Assembly (NCBI GenBank): GCA_019391515.1
Contig: JAHXQP010000010.1
Coordinates: 1 to 64,000, forward strand
Direction: 5' to 3'
Source: Clostridiaceae bacterium
GTDB taxonomy: Bacteria > Bacillota > Clostridia > Tissierellales > Sporanaerobacteraceae
Length of the DNA: 64,000 nt
Shown: piece after piece, positions 17,359-25,675 of the stretch
How the letters are laid out: the number at the start of each line of letters is the position of its first letter
Numbering within the stretch: the stretch's first letter is position 1
The notes under the pieces: model-generated
Databases searched by the model: none
Seen by the model: the letters and a program-made list of their open reading frames with translations, nothing else
Told to the model about the DNA's origin: nothing
Translations under genes and position numbers: made by a program

Positions 17359-17760
17359 ATGGATAAGATGAATATATATAAAGAAGAAATGTTGAATAAA
17401 AAGATTTGGGCTATAGTAGGCGCAACTCCTAATGAAGAAAAATTTGGATATAAAATTTGGGAAATACTTAAAAAACATGATTATGAAACTTACGGAGTAA
17501 ATCCTAGATATGATGAGATAAAAGGCCATAAGGTATATAGTAGTTTGAAGGATATTCCGGTTAAACCTGATGTTATAGATTTTGTAGTTCCACCAAAAGT
17601 GACTACTACATTTTTTGAAGAGGCTAAAGAGTTAGGGATAGAATATCTGTGGTTTCAACCAGGAACTTTTGATGAAGATGTAATTAAAAAAGCAGAAGAA
17701 ATGGGATTTAAAATATTATATCATGATTGTGTGTTAGCAACATTGAAAGGAAGAGAATAG
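17359..17760 (+). CDS. CoA-binding domain protein (YccU-like)
   Basis: This 133-residue Rossmann-fold protein matches the CoA_binding_2 family. The first strand and loop are IWAVVGA-like (IWAIVGATPNEEKFGYK), then YGVNPRYDEIKG, VIDFVVPP and LWFQPGTFDEDV, with a late HDCVLATL. Members bind CoA or a related dinucleotide in the cytoplasm, but most have no assigned reaction. GGAGG (17347-17351) is seven bases before ATG 17359. It converges with the TauE pair across a shared terminator. Confidence 0.85.
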   Translation: MDKMNIYKEEMLNKKIWAIVGATPNEEKFGYKIWEILKKHDYETYGVNPRYDEIKGHKVYSSLKDIPVKPDVIDFVVPPKVTTTFFEEAKELGIEYLWFQPGTFDEDVIKKAEEMGFKILYHDCVLATLKGRE

Positions 17761-17787
17761 GCATTTGAGCCTATTCTTTTTTTATGA
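17755..17787. terminator. Bidirectional terminator between the CoA-binding and TauE genes
   Basis: GAATAGGC / GCCTATTC stem with a six-base loop; T-run on the plus strand, and A-rich flank giving T residues on the minus strand. Confidence 0.7.
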
Positions 17788-18121
17788 ATAACTCACTTAT
17801 TCCTATGCATAATAATAATATACTAAATAGTTTTTTTAGGAGACTAGGGTTTATTTTAATGGCTATGGAAGAACCGATTAAGGCTCCTATTATGCCTCCA
17901 ATTATTATTAAAAATGCTAGTTTGAATTCAATATTTTTATTTATGTAATGTACAATTAAAGCTACTATGGATATAGGAATAAACACTATTAAATTAATAC
18001 CTTGAGCTTGTTTTTGGGTTAGCTGGGTAAATAAAATTAGGGAAGGTATAAGTATAGTACCTCCACCAATACCCATACCACTTACTATACCTGAAAAGAA
18101 TCCAATTATAAATAATTTCAT
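17771..18121 (-). CDS. Half-size TauE/SafE-type membrane protein (second of a pair)
   Basis: At 116 residues and about four helices this is half a normal TauE/SafE exporter, which has two repeats in about 250 residues. The repeat signature is present: GIVSGMGIGGGTILIPSLI. It overlaps the upstream half-size gene by four bases (ATGA on the minus strand), so the two products are made together and probably pair into one full transporter. The family exports sulfite, sulfoacetate or other organic anions. Divergent cysK suggests a sulfur compound, by inference. Confidence 0.82.
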   Translation of the reverse strand: MKLFIIGFFSGIVSGMGIGGGTILIPSLILFTQLTQKQAQGINLIVFIPISIVALIVHYINKNIEFKLAFLIIIGGIIGALIGSSIAIKINPSLLKKLFSILLLCIGISELFIKKE

Positions 18122-18477
18122 TTTATCAACATCCTAATTGCAGCAAATATAATAAAAGAGCCAAATATTTTTCTAAGAATATTTACAGGAACTTTATTTA
18201 GAAGTTTTGCACCTATAAAACTTCCAATCATACCACCTAAGGCAACAATAAATGCAATATCTAATTTTACTATATTGTGTTTATAGTATATTAGGACACT
18301 TACAATGCTTAAAGGGAGTATTATGGATATGGCAGTAGCGTGAGCCTTGTGATCATCTACGTTTAACAAAAACACCAATGCAGGAACTACTAAAGTACCT
18401 CCCCCAGAACCAAAAAGGCCATTTACTAGTCCAGCAGCCAATCCTATACCAAATATTTTAAATTGTTTTTTATCCAT
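18118..18477 (-). CDS. Half-size TauE/SafE-type membrane protein (first of a pair)
   Basis: This 119-residue protein with about four helices carries the same TauE repeat signature as its partner, GLVNGLFGSGGGTLVVPALV. Gly-rich helices and the pattern G..IG..IGAKLL match PF01925. Translation begins after an AGGAGA site near 18486-18481 and runs into the second half-gene through a four-base overlap. No frameshift joins the two: each has its own start, so this looks like a stable two-gene arrangement rather than a broken single gene. Confidence 0.82.
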   Translation of the reverse strand: MDKKQFKIFGIGLAAGLVNGLFGSGGGTLVVPALVFLLNVDDHKAHATAISIILPLSIVSVLIYYKHNIVKLDIAFIVALGGMIGSFIGAKLLNKVPVNILRKIFGSFIIFAAIRMLIK

Positions 18478-18597
18478 GATTATCTCCTTTATGATTTATA
18501 TGTTATAATATTTTGTAGTTAAAGTATCACTATAGTTAATTTTTCCTAAACAATAGTACCTTATTCAATATAGGGAACTTTAATGGAGGTGTTTTGA

Positions 18598-19515
18598 GTG
18601 AAAATTGGCAACAGTATAATAGATTTCATAGGAAAAACTCCTATGCTTAAAATAAACAATATAATGGAAGAATCTTGGTCGGATGTATTTTTAAAATTAG
18701 AATACTTTAACCCAGCAGGTAGTGTAAAGGATAGGCCAGCCCTTTATATGATAGAAGAAGCAGAAAAAAGGGGAAAACTAAAAAAAGGTTCCGTAATTGT
18801 AGAGCCTACTAGTGGAAATACAGGTATTGGCTTAGCTATGGTAGGAGCAGCTAAAGGCTATAAAGTGATCTTAGTTATGCCAGATACTATGAGTTCTGAA
18901 AGAAGGAGTCTGTTAAAGGCCTATGGTGCAGAGTTGATTTTAACTCCTGGATCTAAAGGAATGCAAGGCTCTATTGATAAGGCAGAAGAATTAGTAAAGA
19001 ATAATGACAACTATTTCTTACCTTATCAGTTTAAAAATACAGACAATCCAAAAGCCCATGAAGAAACTACAGCATTAGAAATATTGGAACAAATGGATGG
19101 AGATATAGATGTATTTATATCTGGAATTGGGACTGGAGGAACTATAACGGGGATTGGAAGAATTTTAAAGAATAAGATACCCAATATAAAAATAATTGGA
19201 GTTGAACCAGCTTCTTCGCCAATATTGTCAGGAGGAGAAGCAGGACCACATAAAATTCAAGGAATAGGAGCAAATTTTATTCCAGAAATATTGGACTTGG
19301 GTTTATTGGATAAAGTGGAAGTAGTGGAAGATGAAGAAGCTATAGAGATGACTAGAAAATTGGCTCGAAGAGAAGGTGTGTTGTTAGGAATTTCATCTGG
19401 TGCAGCAGCTTTTGTAGCTTTAAAATGGGCTAAAAAACTAGGTAAAGGCAAAAAAATAGTAGCTATAGCTCCAGATTCAGGAGAAAGATATTTAAGTACT
19501 AAAATATTTGAATAA
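18598..19515 (+). CDS. cysK: Cysteine synthase (O-acetylserine sulfhydrylase)
   Basis: This 305-residue PLP enzyme makes cysteine from O-acetylserine and sulfide in the cytoplasm. Lys44 in GSVKDRP is the PLP Schiff-base residue, TSGNTG (71-76) binds the substrate, GTGGTITG binds phosphate, and SSGAA lies near the C-terminus. Length and motifs match CysK. GTG 18598 follows GGAGGTG by about seven bases. No T-box or CymR-like box is obvious in the 120-base divergent gap. nadE follows after a short gap. Confidence 0.92.
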   Translation: MKIGNSIIDFIGKTPMLKINNIMEESWSDVFLKLEYFNPAGSVKDRPALYMIEEAEKRGKLKKGSVIVEPTSGNTGIGLAMVGAAKGYKVILVMPDTMSSERRSLLKAYGAELILTPGSKGMQGSIDKAEELVKNNDNYFLPYQFKNTDNPKAHEETTALEILEQMDGDIDVFISGIGTGGTITGIGRILKNKIPNIKIIGVEPASSPILSGGEAGPHKIQGIGANFIPEILDLGLLDKVEVVEDEEAIEMTRKLARREGVLLGISSGAAAFVALKWAKKLGKGKKIVAIAPDSGERYLSTKIFE

Positions 19516-19549
19516 AATTAAAATAATCATGGATAATGGAGGTACTCCT

Positions 19550-20275
19550 ATGGAAAATGTAGAAAAAATATGTGATGAACTAGTTAATTGGCTGAGAGAA
19601 AGGGTTGAAGAAGCAAATGCAAAAGGCTTAGTTTTTGGTTTAAGTGGTGGAATAGATTCAGCCGTTGTAGCTGGACTTGCTAAAAAGGCATTTCCTGAAA
19701 ATAGTTTGGGAATTATTATGCCTTGCCATAGCAACCCTATAGATGAAGAACATGGACTACTAGTAGCAGAAAGTTTAGATCTTAAAACTACTAAAGTAGA
19801 TTTGACAAATACTTATGATGTATTTATGAAAACTGTATCTAATGAAGGGGAAAATAAATTGGCTGAAGCCAATGTAAAACCTAGACTTAGAATGACTACA
19901 TTGTATTATTTTGCACAAAAGTACAATTATTTAGTTGCAGGTCCTAGCAATAAAAGTGAATTTACTGTAGGATATTTTACTAAACATGGAGATAGTGGTG
20001 TAGATATATTTCCTATAGCTTCATTTGTAAAATCTGAAGTAAGAGAATTAGCATATTGCTTGAACATACCTGAAAAAATCATAACTAAACCTCCTACTGC
20101 AGGACTTTGGGAAAATCAAACAGATGAAAAAGAAATGGGCTTTAGTTATGATGTATTGGATAGCTATATAAAAACTGGAAATGGAGAAAAAGAGTTTGTT
20201 GAAAAAATAGAGAAGATGAATAAAAGAAGTGGGCACAAAAGAAAATTTCCTCCTGTATTTACTATAGAAAAATAA
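19550..20275 (+). CDS. nadE: Ammonia-dependent NAD synthetase
   Basis: This 241-residue protein is the short, glutaminase-free form of NAD synthetase, which amidates deamido-NAD with ammonia and ATP. The PP-loop SGGIDS (32-37) binds ATP, and GPSNKSEFTVGYFTKHGD is the conserved substrate segment, with KPPTAGLW after it. ATG 19550 was chosen because GGAGG (19538-19542) lies seven bases upstream; an in-frame TTG at 19508 would overlap cysK. It probably shares a transcript with cysK. Confidence 0.93.
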   Translation: MENVEKICDELVNWLRERVEEANAKGLVFGLSGGIDSAVVAGLAKKAFPENSLGIIMPCHSNPIDEEHGLLVAESLDLKTTKVDLTNTYDVFMKTVSNEGENKLAEANVKPRLRMTTLYYFAQKYNYLVAGPSNKSEFTVGYFTKHGDSGVDIFPIASFVKSEVRELAYCLNIPEKIITKPPTAGLWENQTDEKEMGFSYDVLDSYIKTGNGEKEFVEKIEKMNKRSGHKRKFPPVFTIEK

Positions 20276-20342
20276 ATTAATGAAATACTTTGCTTTATAT
20301 GTTAAAATATTATTGTTATTGATTGAAGGAGGTTGAAACAGG

Positions 20343-21089
20343 ATGGCAGGACATTCAAAGTGGTCGAATATCAAAAGAAAAAAAGGAAAAGAAGATGCTG
20401 TTCGCGGTAAAATTTTTACAAAAATTACCAGGTACATTACTGTAGCTGTTAAAGAAGGTGGATCTGATCCGGAGTACAATCCTGCACTTAAAGCTGCTAT
20501 AGAAAAGGCTAAGGCTGAGAATATGCCTAACGATAATATAGATAGAGCTATTAAGAAAGCTGCTGGAAGCCAAGATGCAGATAATTTTGAAGAAATTAAA
20601 TATGAAGGTTATGGTCCAGCAGGAATAGCAGTATATGTATCTTGTCTAACGGATAATAGGAATAGAACTGCTTCAGATGTAAGACATGCTTTTGACAAAT
20701 TTGGTGGAAACTTAGGCCAAACAGGATGCGTTTCATTTATGTTCTATAGAAAAGGTATACTTGCTATAGAGAAAGATGATTCTATAGATGAAGAAGAACT
20801 TATGATGGAAGCAATTGAAATTGGTGCGGAAGATTTTAGTGTAGAAGAAGAAGTATTTGAAATAGTAACTGCTCCAGAAGATTTTAATACTTTAAGAGAT
20901 ACGTTAAAAGAAAAAGGGTACGAGTTTGTAACAGCAGAAACTTCTTTTATACCACAAAATACTGTAGAGCTTAAAGAAGAAAAAGACATAAAGAACATGA
21001 TAAAACTTATAGAAAATCTTGAAGACAATGATGACGTTCAGGATGTATACCATAACTGGGAAATTCCTGATGATTTAGAAATTGAATAG
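20343..21089 (+). CDS. yebC: YebC/PmpR family regulator or translation factor
   Basis: This 248-residue protein has the YebC signature start [14 protein letters not shown] and the later [12 protein letters not shown] and [11 protein letters not shown] motifs. The family has been described both as DNA-binding regulators and as translation factors that relieve stalling at proline-rich stretches. GAAGGAGG lies before ATG 20343. It has its own terminator with a 14-bp stem and stands alone. Confidence 0.95.
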   Translation: MAGHSKWSNIKRKKGKEDAVRGKIFTKITRYITVAVKEGGSDPEYNPALKAAIEKAKAENMPNDNIDRAIKKAAGSQDADNFEEIKYEGYGPAGIAVYVSCLTDNRNRTASDVRHAFDKFGGNLGQTGCVSFMFYRKGILAIEKDDSIDEEELMMEAIEIGAEDFSVEEEVFEIVTAPEDFNTLRDTLKEKGYEFVTAETSFIPQNTVELKEEKDIKNMIKLIENLEDNDDVQDVYHNWEIPDDLEIE

Positions 21090-21098
21090 TTAAATGAA

Positions 21099-21146
21099 AA
21101 TATCACTCTTTAATTGTGAAAAACAAGATAAAGAGTGATATTTTTT
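21099..21146 (+). terminator. Terminator after yebC
   Basis: AATATCACTCTTTA / TAAAGAGTGATATT stem with a loop of about 17 bases, followed by TTTTTT. Confidence 0.8.
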
Positions 21147-21224
21147 ATGTTTTTAAAAGTATAAAAAAACTTTAATTAAACATACTAAAGATAAGCTCGA
21201 AACCATAGTATAAGGAGTGTGTTT

Positions 21225-21398
21225 ATGGCTGATAACCAAAATTTTGAAGAAATAAAGGAAAGATTTAAAAATGCTAGTGTAGATGGTAAGATACAGATAT
21301 ATACTACTACTCAGGGTTTAACTGTAGAACAATATAAGGAACTTTTAAGGATGTTTCCATTAAAACATTTAGATGAACTAGAAAAGGCTATGGCCTAA
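21225..21398 (+). CDS. Small acidic/polar protein, 57 aa, unknown
   Basis: I do not recognise a family. ATG 21225 has TAAGGAGTG eight bases upstream and the frame ends exactly at its own strong terminator, so it is very probably a real gene. The product begins MADNQNFEEIKERF, has a middle DGKIQIYTTTQGLTVEQYKELL, and ends PLKHLDELEKAMA. It is soluble, without membrane helices, probably a compact alpha or alpha-beta fold. GLTVEQYKELLRMFP recalls a small protein-binding helix pair. A -10-like TATAG box lies about 15 bases before the ribosome binding site. Confidence 0.65.
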   Translation: MADNQNFEEIKERFKNASVDGKIQIYTTTQGLTVEQYKELLRMFPLKHLDELEKAMA

Positions 21399-21428
21399 AG
21401 ACCCGAATTTTCGGGTCTTTATATTTTG
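21398..21428 (+). terminator. Terminator after the 57-aa gene
   Basis: AAAGACCCGA / TCGGGTCTTT perfect stem with a four-base loop, then a T-rich tail. Confidence 0.85.
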
Positions 21429-21480
21429 TTTTTTGAAATATGGGTATAAATAAAATAAAAAAATATGAAAGGTGAAGAAG

Positions 21481-22128
21481 ATGAAAAAAACTATATCTAT
21501 AATATTTTCTATTTTCCTACCCATAGCTATTTTATTATTTAGTACAAATATTATTGCATTTAATGAAAGTTTTTATGCTAAAAAATATGATGAATACAAA
21601 ATTTCTTCTAGTACAAATATTGAAAAAAACGAGCTAATGGATTTAACGAATAAATTATTTAAATATTTAAAAGGGGAAGAAGATAATAGTGATATTGAAA
21701 AGTATTTTAATGAAAAAGAGCTTATTCATTTAGAAGATGTAAGGGTTCTTTTTAAAGAAGGATTTATTTTAAGGAATATTTCTATAATTATTTTATTAAT
21801 TAGCTTTTTATATTTAATATTTAAAAGCCCTAAAGATCTAGTTAAATATAGCATGTATTCTTCTATTATATCTCTTGGAATTGTATTAGCAGTTTTTCTT
21901 TTGTACTTAATAGATTTTAATAAATATTTTACTTATTTTCATTTAATATTATTTGATAATGACCTATGGCTATTGAATCCAAATGTAGATATTTTAATTA
22001 GAATTTTCCCGGAACAAATATTTATAAGCCTTCTAAACAATATAGTGTTATTATTTGTAATTATTATGTCAATAATACTAGTAGTTGCAAATCTATATAA
22101 AGGAAGGATGAAAGGTAAAATTGAGTAA
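21481..22128 (+). CDS. DUF1461 / TIGR01906 family membrane protein
   Basis: This 215-residue protein has one N-terminal helix, an extracytoplasmic loop of about 70 residues, and four more helices. The family hallmarks are seen in order: HLEDVRVLF (about residues 82-90), then YFTYFHLILFDNDLWLLNP, then IRIFPEQIF near the last helices. The family occurs in Clostridia and lactic bacteria with no assigned role. ATG 21481 has AAAGGTG six bases upstream. Its stop overlaps the start of the nuclease-fold gene by eight bases, so the two proteins are co-produced. Confidence 0.82.
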   Translation: MKKTISIIFSIFLPIAILLFSTNIIAFNESFYAKKYDEYKISSSTNIEKNELMDLTNKLFKYLKGEEDNSDIEKYFNEKELIHLEDVRVLFKEGFILRNISIIILLISFLYLIFKSPKDLVKYSMYSSIISLGIVLAVFLLYLIDFNKYFTYFHLILFDNDLWLLNPNVDILIRIFPEQIFISLLNNIVLLFVIIMSIILVVANLYKGRMKGKIE

Positions 22129-23059
22129 AAAAACTATAAATGATAGATTTAAACAATGTTTAAAAGATTTAAAGAGAAGAAAAAACATAAAAAATTATTA
22201 TTTGAAAAAAATTAAAGGTGGGAAAAGTTATAATGCTGTATTAGTAGATAGTCTACTTATAAAAATATTAATGTCTTTATTATTTTTTATATTTCTAATT
22301 TTTAAAACCAAACATTTCATAATATCTATAATAAGTACCATATCATTTTTTTCACTAGCCTTATATACTAGTTATTATATAAAATCAAATAGATATGATA
22401 AAAAAGTTAGTGAGGTAAATGAAAATATAGTAAAAAAGAAGATTATAAAAGAGATTAATTATTTCGCTAGTGATGAGTTTATTCAATATGTAAAAGAAAT
22501 TTTAGAGAAGTACTATGATGCTTCATTTGAAAAATACGGAAAGGACATAGATTTAATAGGAAAGAAGCAAGATGAGATATGGGCAGTTAAATGTTTTAAA
22601 ATACCCTTAGAAGAAAGAATATCTAAAAAAGATATAAAAGATTTTAAAGACAAATCAAATGAAATTGGCATTGAAAGAGGAATAATTGTAACCAATTCTT
22701 ATTTTATTGAGGGATTAGAAGATAAATATGAAGGTATTATGGAATTTATAGATTTTGATAAATTGATTTTTATGATTAAAGAAATAGGTGAATATCCATC
22801 AAAAGAGGAGATAGAAGAAATAATCATTAATAGATATAATGAAAATAAAAGAAAAATATCGGAGAAAAGGGGGAATCTTTTTTCTAAGACAAAGGTAATT
22901 AAATATCTCTTTCTAAGTTTTTCTCTATATGTACTGTCAACAATTACAATTTATAGATTTTATTATATAGTTATGGCTTTTATATCTTTATCCTTTGCCA
23001 TCGTATCTATTTTCTATGACTACTTTTATAAGACAATAATGAAAGATATAGAAGAATAG
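22121..23059 (+). CDS. Membrane-anchored Mrr-like restriction-endonuclease-fold protein
   Basis: This 312-residue protein has helices at about 43-61 and 66-86, a soluble domain (about 110-215), and two C-terminal helices (about 262-300). The soluble domain follows the Mrr_cat pattern: a helix (FIQYVKEILEKYY), then GKDIDLIGKK, then IWAVKCFK, and GIIVTNSYF as the closing strand. In active Mrr nucleases the core is D...(E/Q)xK; here Asp144 and Lys157 stand but the E/Q position is Ala155, so cleavage activity is uncertain. TTG 22121 lies inside the DUF1461 gene end. A very strong terminator follows. Function unknown. Confidence 0.65.
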   Translation: MSKKTINDRFKQCLKDLKRRKNIKNYYLKKIKGGKSYNAVLVDSLLIKILMSLLFFIFLIFKTKHFIISIISTISFFSLALYTSYYIKSNRYDKKVSEVNENIVKKKIIKEINYFASDEFIQYVKEILEKYYDASFEKYGKDIDLIGKKQDEIWAVKCFKIPLEERISKKDIKDFKDKSNEIGIERGIIVTNSYFIEGLEDKYEGIMEFIDFDKLIFMIKEIGEYPSKEEIEEIIINRYNENKRKISEKRGNLFSKTKVIKYLFLSFSLYVLSTITIYRFYYIVMAFISLSFAIVSIFYDYFYKTIMKDIEE

Positions 23060-23080
23060 AGAAACATATAATGCATAATA

Positions 23081-23134
23081 AAAAATATTCCCTATCTATT
23101 TACTTAAAAAGTAAATAGATAGGGAATATTTTTT
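23081..23134 (+). terminator. Very strong terminator after the Mrr-like gene
   Basis: AAAAATATTCCCTATCTATTTAC pairs with its complement 23 bases long across a seven-base loop and ends in T residues. Confidence 0.88.
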
Positions 23135-23224
23135 AGCAATGTGCAAGGAATCTTTGAATATATGTTGAATAATATAAATAAGTTCTTATAGTTTTGTTTA
23201 TTAAATTTCAAAGGAGATGATTTT

Positions 23225-23581
23225 ATGATTTTAATAAAAGAATTTGAATTTGATGCAGCCCACAACCTTGTTCATTATCATGGAAAATGTGAAAATCTAC
23301 ATGGTCATACCTATAAACTTGTAGTAAAATTAGAAGGTCAGCCAGATGAAGAAGGCATGATATTTGACTTTGTAGAGCTTAAAAGTATAGTTAATGAAAA
23401 AATAATAAATAAATTTGATCACGCTTATCTGAACAATATGATTCCTCAGCCTACTGCTGAAAATATAGCTATATATACATGGGAAAATCTTGAGAAATAT
23501 ATTGATAGGGATAATTGTAGGCTTTATGAAGTTGAGGTGTGGGAAACTAAAACTAGTGGCGTTATATATAGGGGTGAATAG
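23225..23581 (+). CDS. 6-pyruvoyl/6-carboxy-tetrahydropterin synthase family (QueD or PTPS-III)
   Basis: This 118-residue pterin enzyme has zinc ligands His13, His26 and His28 (FDAAHN and LHGHTY). The active site reads KCENLHGH: Cys22, the nucleophile of QueD/PTPS, next to Glu23, the residue class that marks PTPS-III enzymes able to replace dihydroneopterin aldolase (FolB). It is the first gene of a run with folE2, folP and folK, and no folB is present there. A folate role is thus at least as likely as queuosine synthesis. No queC or queE lies in the window. AAAGGAGATG precedes ATG 23225. folE2 begins two bases after the stop. Confidence 0.85.
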   Translation: MILIKEFEFDAAHNLVHYHGKCENLHGHTYKLVVKLEGQPDEEGMIFDFVELKSIVNEKIINKFDHAYLNNMIPQPTAENIAIYTWENLEKYIDRDNCRLYEVEVWETKTSGVIYRGE

Positions 23582-23582
23582 T

Positions 23583-24350
23583 ATGGAAGATATACAAAAA
23601 CAAATAGATACAAGGAATATAGCTCTTAAAAAGGTGGGAATTAAGGATTTTAAATGTCCTATATCTGTTCTTGATAGAGAAAATAAAAGTCAAAATACTA
23701 TTGCTAAAATAGATGCAGCTGTAAGCCTTTCTCATGATATAAAAGGAACACATATGAGTAGATTTGTGGAGATTATAAGTAAGATGGATAAGATTTCTCC
23801 TGGAAATATTGAAAAAACCCTTGATTATATGATAGAAAAATTAGATTCTAAATCAGCATATATGAAGATAGATTTTGATTATTTTATTAAAAAGCTTTCA
23901 CCGGTTACTAAAATAGAATCTTTAACAGATGTAAAATGTTATTATGAAGCTACAAAGGATGAAGAATTTAAGTTTTTAATGGGTGTTTCTGTACCAGTTA
24001 TTACCCTATGCCCTTGTTCTAAAGCGATAAGTGAATTTGGTGCTCACAATCAAAGGGCTGTTGTTGATATTTTAGTTGATATGAATGGTCTTGTTTGGAT
24101 TGAGGATTTAGTGAAAATAGCTGAAGAAAGCTCAAGTTCTCCTGTTTATCCTCTTCTTAAGAGAAAAGATGAAAAGTATATTACTGAACAGTCTTATTTA
24201 AATCCAAGATTTGTAGAAGATGTAGCAAGAGAAGTTGCTTTAAGACTTGAGAAAACTGAAAAGATTCGTTGGTATAGTGTAAAGGTAGAAAGTATGGAAA
24301 GTATTCACAATCATAGTGCCTTTGCCTATACAGAAAAAAGATATATATAA
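23583..24350 (+). CDS. folE2: GTP cyclohydrolase FolE2 (type IB)
   Basis: This 255-residue protein catalyses GTP to dihydroneopterin triphosphate, the first step of folate synthesis. It belongs to the FolE2 branch, unrelated in length and motifs to FolE. ITLCPCSKAIS carries the metal-binding Cys, followed by GAHNQRA; the late HNHSAFAY is typical. FolE2 enzymes can use metals other than zinc. ATG 23583 has GGGGTG upstream; a frame start at 23490 would overlap the pterin synthase gene. Its stop overlaps the first possible folP start (TAATG). Confidence 0.92.
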   Translation: MEDIQKQIDTRNIALKKVGIKDFKCPISVLDRENKSQNTIAKIDAAVSLSHDIKGTHMSRFVEIISKMDKISPGNIEKTLDYMIEKLDSKSAYMKIDFDYFIKKLSPVTKIESLTDVKCYYEATKDEEFKFLMGVSVPVITLCPCSKAISEFGAHNQRAVVDILVDMNGLVWIEDLVKIAEESSSSPVYPLLKRKDEKYITEQSYLNPRFVEDVAREVALRLEKTEKIRWYSVKVESMESIHNHSAFAYTEKRYI

Positions 24351-24373
24351 TGAATATTGAAAGGAGATTTATA

Positions 24374-25210
24374 GTGAGACATATAGAATTAAAAGATGGA
24401 ACAATTTATAATTTTGAAAACATGAAAGTAATGGGCATACTTAATGCTACAGATGATTCGTTTTTTCCAGGTTCTAGAGTACCTAATGTTGATAATGCTG
24501 TAAATAGAGCTATGGAAATGATAGAAGATGGAGCAGATATATTGGATATAGGTGGAGAGTCTACTAGGCCTGGCTCTGATCCAGTAACTGTTGAAGAAGA
24601 AATAGAGAGGGTAGTTCCTGTTATAAAAGGTATTAGAGAGAAAAACAAAGATATATTGATATCTATAGATACATATAGAAGCCAAACAGCAGAAGAAGCT
24701 ATAAAGGCAGGCGCAGATATTATCAATGATATATCGGCTATGACTTTTGATGAAAATATGGCAGATATAGCTTTAAAGTACAATGTTCCCATCATACTTA
24801 TGCATATAAAAGGTACACCAAAAAATATGCAGAAAAATCCCCATTATGATGATGTAGTAGAAGAAGTTAAAGACTTTTTAGAGGAAAGAATAAACTTTGC
24901 ATTAAAAAAAGGAATTAAAAAAGATAGACTAATACTAGATCCAGGAATAGGATTTGGTAAAAATTTCGATCACAATATGGAACTTATAAAAGAAATAGAT
25001 GAGTTCTTAGTATTTGATCTACCTCTATTACTTGCAGTATCAAGGAAATCCCCTATAGGAGAAGCTCTTGGTGGAGTTCCTGTAGAACAACGTCTTGAAG
25101 GTACTATAGCAGTTTCATGTTATGCTGCTTTGAAAGATGTTGATATAATAAGGGTTCATGATGTATTGGAAAATAGTAGAGCTATAAAGATGACAGAGGT
25201 GTTGAAATGA
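24374..25210 (+). CDS. folP: Dihydropteroate synthase
   Basis: This 278-residue TIM-barrel enzyme joins dihydropterin pyrophosphate to p-aminobenzoate. MGILNATDDSF, DIGGESTRPGSDPV, ISIDTYR, DPGIGFGK and SRKSP match the conserved substrate loops in order; the usual NVTPDSF reads NATDDSF. GTG 24374 has AAGGAGATT (24361-24368) five bases upstream; ATG 24350 has none. The gene ends in an ATGA overlap with folK. Confidence 0.94.
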   Translation: MRHIELKDGTIYNFENMKVMGILNATDDSFFPGSRVPNVDNAVNRAMEMIEDGADILDIGGESTRPGSDPVTVEEEIERVVPVIKGIREKNKDILISIDTYRSQTAEEAIKAGADIINDISAMTFDENMADIALKYNVPIILMHIKGTPKNMQKNPHYDDVVEEVKDFLEERINFALKKGIKKDRLILDPGIGFGKNFDHNMELIKEIDEFLVFDLPLLLAVSRKSPIGEALGGVPVEQRLEGTIAVSCYAALKDVDIIRVHDVLENSRAIKMTEVLK

Positions 25211-25674
25211 ACACTGTATATATAGGTTTTGGAAGTAATATTGGAGATAGAAAGAAGGCTATTGAAGAGGCATTCTATTTAATAGAACAAAATAATATGA
25301 GAATAACTAAGAAGTCAAATATATTTGAGACAGAACCCTATGGATACATAGAACAACCAAGTTTTTTAAATGGAGTACTGGAGATAAAAACAGATTTAAG
25401 TTGTAGGGAAGTATTGGAAAAATTACTTTACATAGAAAAAGAAATAGGAAGAGTAAGGAAATTTAAATGGGGTCCAAGGCTTATCGATTTAGATATTATA
25501 TTTTTCAATGATGAAGTATATGATGAAGAGGATTTAAAAGTTCCTCATCCTGATATGCAAAACAGAAACTTTGTCCTTGAACCACTATGTGAACTATGTC
25601 CAGACTTTATTCATCCAGTTTTTAAAAAGACAGTAGAGGAACTTTTTGAGCATAAAATAGAAACAGGAGGTTAG
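25207..25674 (+). CDS. folK: 2-amino-4-hydroxy-6-hydroxymethyldihydropteridine diphosphokinase
   Basis: This 155-residue enzyme activates the pterin for FolP. The N-terminal GFGSNIGDRK, the central EPYGYIEQPSFLNGV and RVRKFKWGPRLIDLDI, and HPDMQNRNFVLEPL match FolK. It is not fused to folB, unlike many Firmicutes. Translation is coupled to folP by the four-base overlap. The flavoprotein gene starts one base after the stop. Confidence 0.95.
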   Translation: MNTVYIGFGSNIGDRKKAIEEAFYLIEQNNMRITKKSNIFETEPYGYIEQPSFLNGVLEIKTDLSCREVLEKLLYIEKEIGRVRKFKWGPRLIDLDIIFFNDEVYDEEDLKVPHPDMQNRNFVLEPLCELCPDFIHPVFKKTVEELFEHKIETGG

Positions 25675-25675
25675 T

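Noticed and set aside
18478-18597. CymR-type operator between the TauE pair and cysK
   Set aside because: Only a short imperfect repeat (CCTA ... TAGG) is present, too weak to support a named operator.
20048-20479. Minus-strand frame of 143 codons across nadE and yebC
   Set aside because: It is antisense to two clearly identified genes and is Phe/Ile/Ser-rich, as expected for the complement of A-rich coding sequence.
24389-24795. Two minus-strand frames inside folP
   Set aside because: Antisense shadows of folP with no recognisable motif.
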